DNA of 64,000 bases from Pseudomonas sp. PSB18. GTDB taxonomy: Bacteria > Pseudomonadota > Gammaproteobacteria > Pseudomonadales > Pseudomonadaceae. Each line of letters begins with the position of its first letter. The stretch's first letter is position 1. The stretch covers positions 248,001 to 312,000 of the forward strand of contig NZ_NOIN01000004.1 of the NCBI RefSeq assembly GCF_014596565.1, written 5' to 3'. A model generated the notes under the pieces. It ran no database searches and was not told where the DNA came from. It was given only the letters and a program-made list of their open reading frames with translations. Positions 63,198 through 64,000 of this stretch are shown here, in pieces. The position numbers and the translations under genes were made by a program.

Positions 63198-63203
63198 TAT
63201 AAT
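63198..63203 (+). promoter_or_regulatory. Candidate -10 element of ponA
   Basis: A consensus TATAAT stands in the 204-bp divergent pilM/ponA gap, about 90 bases before the ponA start. The -35 region is poorly matched (TTTCCG or GCGTTT at about 15-18 bases). No other feature is clear in this gap. Confidence 0.35.
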
Positions 63204-63291
63204 GCGCAGCGTTTTTTTCGCTTTGCTGCAAGCATGGGTCCTTCCCTGCACCTGGCGCCTTTTTCATTCTTTGCCTGGATATCCAAAAGCC

Positions 63292-64000
63292 TTGATTCGT
63301 CTGCTGAAATTTTTCGGATGGTCCGTCATCGCCGTTTTCTGCGGACTGCTCTTGGGTCTGAGCGGTGCGTTTCTTTACCTTAGTCCGGGATTGCCATCCG
63401 TGGAGGCGCTGAGAAGTATTCAGTTGCAGATTCCTTTGCGGGTGTACAGCAGCGACAACAAGCTGATCGCCGAATTTGGCGAAATGCGCCGCACGCCGAT
63501 CCGTTTCGCCGACATTCCTCCCAATTTCATCAATGCGTTACTCAGCGCCGAAGACGACAACTTCGCCAACCACTATGGCGTCGATCCGGGCAGCCTGATG
63601 CGTGCCGCCAGCCAGTTGGTCAAGAGCGGGCACATCCAGTCCGGCGGCAGCACCATCACCATGCAGGTGGCCAAGAACTTCTTCCTGACCAGCGAGCGCA
63701 GCTTCTCGCGCAAGACCACCGAAATTCTCCTGGCCCTGCAGATCGAACGGCAGCTGACCAAGGATGAAATCCTCGAGCTGTACGTGAACAAGATCTACCT
63801 GGGCAACCGCGCCTATGGCATCGAGGCGGCGGCCCAGGTGTATTACGGCAAGTCGATCCGTGATGTGAGCCTGGCGCAGATGGCAATGATCGCCGGCCTG
63901 CCCAAGGCACCGTCGCGCTTCAACCCGCTGGCCAACCCGGCGCGCAGCAAAGAGCGGCGCGACTGGATCCTGGGGCGCATGTACAAACTCGGCAAGATCA
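63292..64000 (+). CDS. ponA: Penicillin-binding protein 1A, N-terminal part
   Basis: Partial gene running off the window: 236 codons from a TTG at 63292. A membrane anchor (FFGWSVIAVFCGLLLGLSGA) is followed by the GT51 transglycosylase domain, with catalytic Glu in LLSAEDDNFANHYGVD (motif 1), GGSTITMQVAKNFFL (motif 2), LALQIERQLTKDEILELYVN and IYLGNRAYGIEAAAQVYYG (motifs 3-4) and GLPKAPSRFNP. The transpeptidase part lies outside. It polymerises and cross-links peptidoglycan. The TTG start fits the family pattern of a short basic end followed by LLKF. Confidence 0.93.
   Translation, partial: MIRLLKFFGWSVIAVFCGLLLGLSGAFLYLSPGLPSVEALRSIQLQIPLRVYSSDNKLIAEFGEMRRTPIRFADIPPNFINALLSAEDDNFANHYGVDPGSLMRAASQLVKSGHIQSGGSTITMQVAKNFFLTSERSFSRKTTEILLALQIERQLTKDEILELYVNKIYLGNRAYGIEAAAQVYYGKSIRDVSLAQMAMIAGLPKAPSRFNPLANPARSKERRDWILGRMYKLGKI

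Overview
The window is high-GC chromosomal DNA from a fluorescent Pseudomonas, most likely of the P. fluorescens/P. corrugata group. This rests on recognition of gene content and order, not on a database search. The supporting pattern is the conserved block ponA <> pilMNOPQ-aroK-aroB-damX-gltB-gltD-hemE at the right end, mscK-selO-trxC and zapA at the left end, and several REP-type inverted repeats between genes. No rRNA, tRNA, IS element, prophage or CRISPR array was found.

Left part (1-11.1 kb), housekeeping: the 5' end of zapA with its small coiled-coil partner, a methyl-accepting chemotaxis protein, a CvrA/NhaP2-type cation/H+ antiporter, the giant mechanosensitive channel MscK, the AMPylase SelO, a small disordered hypothetical protein, thioredoxin 2 (TrxC) and an orphan ParA-like ATPase.

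Centre-left (11.3-28.9 kb): a complete aryl polyene (APE/xanthomonadin-like) pigment cluster on the + strand, mostly with overlapping start and stop codons. It holds a truncated ketosynthase-like chain-length factor, two acyltransferases, two acyl carrier proteins, a COG4648 membrane protein, an adenylating enzyme fused to a hotdog dehydratase, a GT2 glycosyltransferase, a MIO-type aromatic ammonia lyase, a thioesterase, a LolA-like protein, an MMPL exporter, a halogenase-like flavoprotein, a methyltransferase, a lipoprotein, a ketosynthase, a second dehydratase, a ketoreductase and another ketosynthase. It ends with a frameshifted small secreted protein. The expected logic is that the ammonia lyase makes an aryl-acrylate starter, the adenylating enzyme loads it on an ACP, the KS/KR/DH set builds a conjugated polyene, and the methyltransferase, halogenase-like enzyme, acyltransferases and LolA/MMPL proteins decorate it and move it to the outer membrane.

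Centre (29-36 kb), accessory region: a 1339-residue toxin-like protein of the DUF6543 type, an orphan HigA-like antitoxin preceded by a short remnant of its toxin gene, and a divergent LysR regulator/MFS transporter pair.

Centre-right (36-47 kb): a full type II secretion operon gspCDEFGHIJKLM on the - strand, directly downstream of a chitin-active AA10 lytic polysaccharide monooxygenase gene that is a plausible cargo. Right part (47.3-64 kb): hemE, gltD-gltB, damX, aroB-aroK, pilQPONM (all -) and the divergent 5' part of ponA (PBP1A), which runs off the end.

The items most worth a second look are the APE cluster's unusual parts (dehydratase fusion, split GT/acyltransferase, ammonia lyase with an atypical selectivity pair, halogenase-type WxWxIP motif, REP inside the operon, frameshifted last gene), the toxin-like giant, and the decayed toxin-antitoxin locus.
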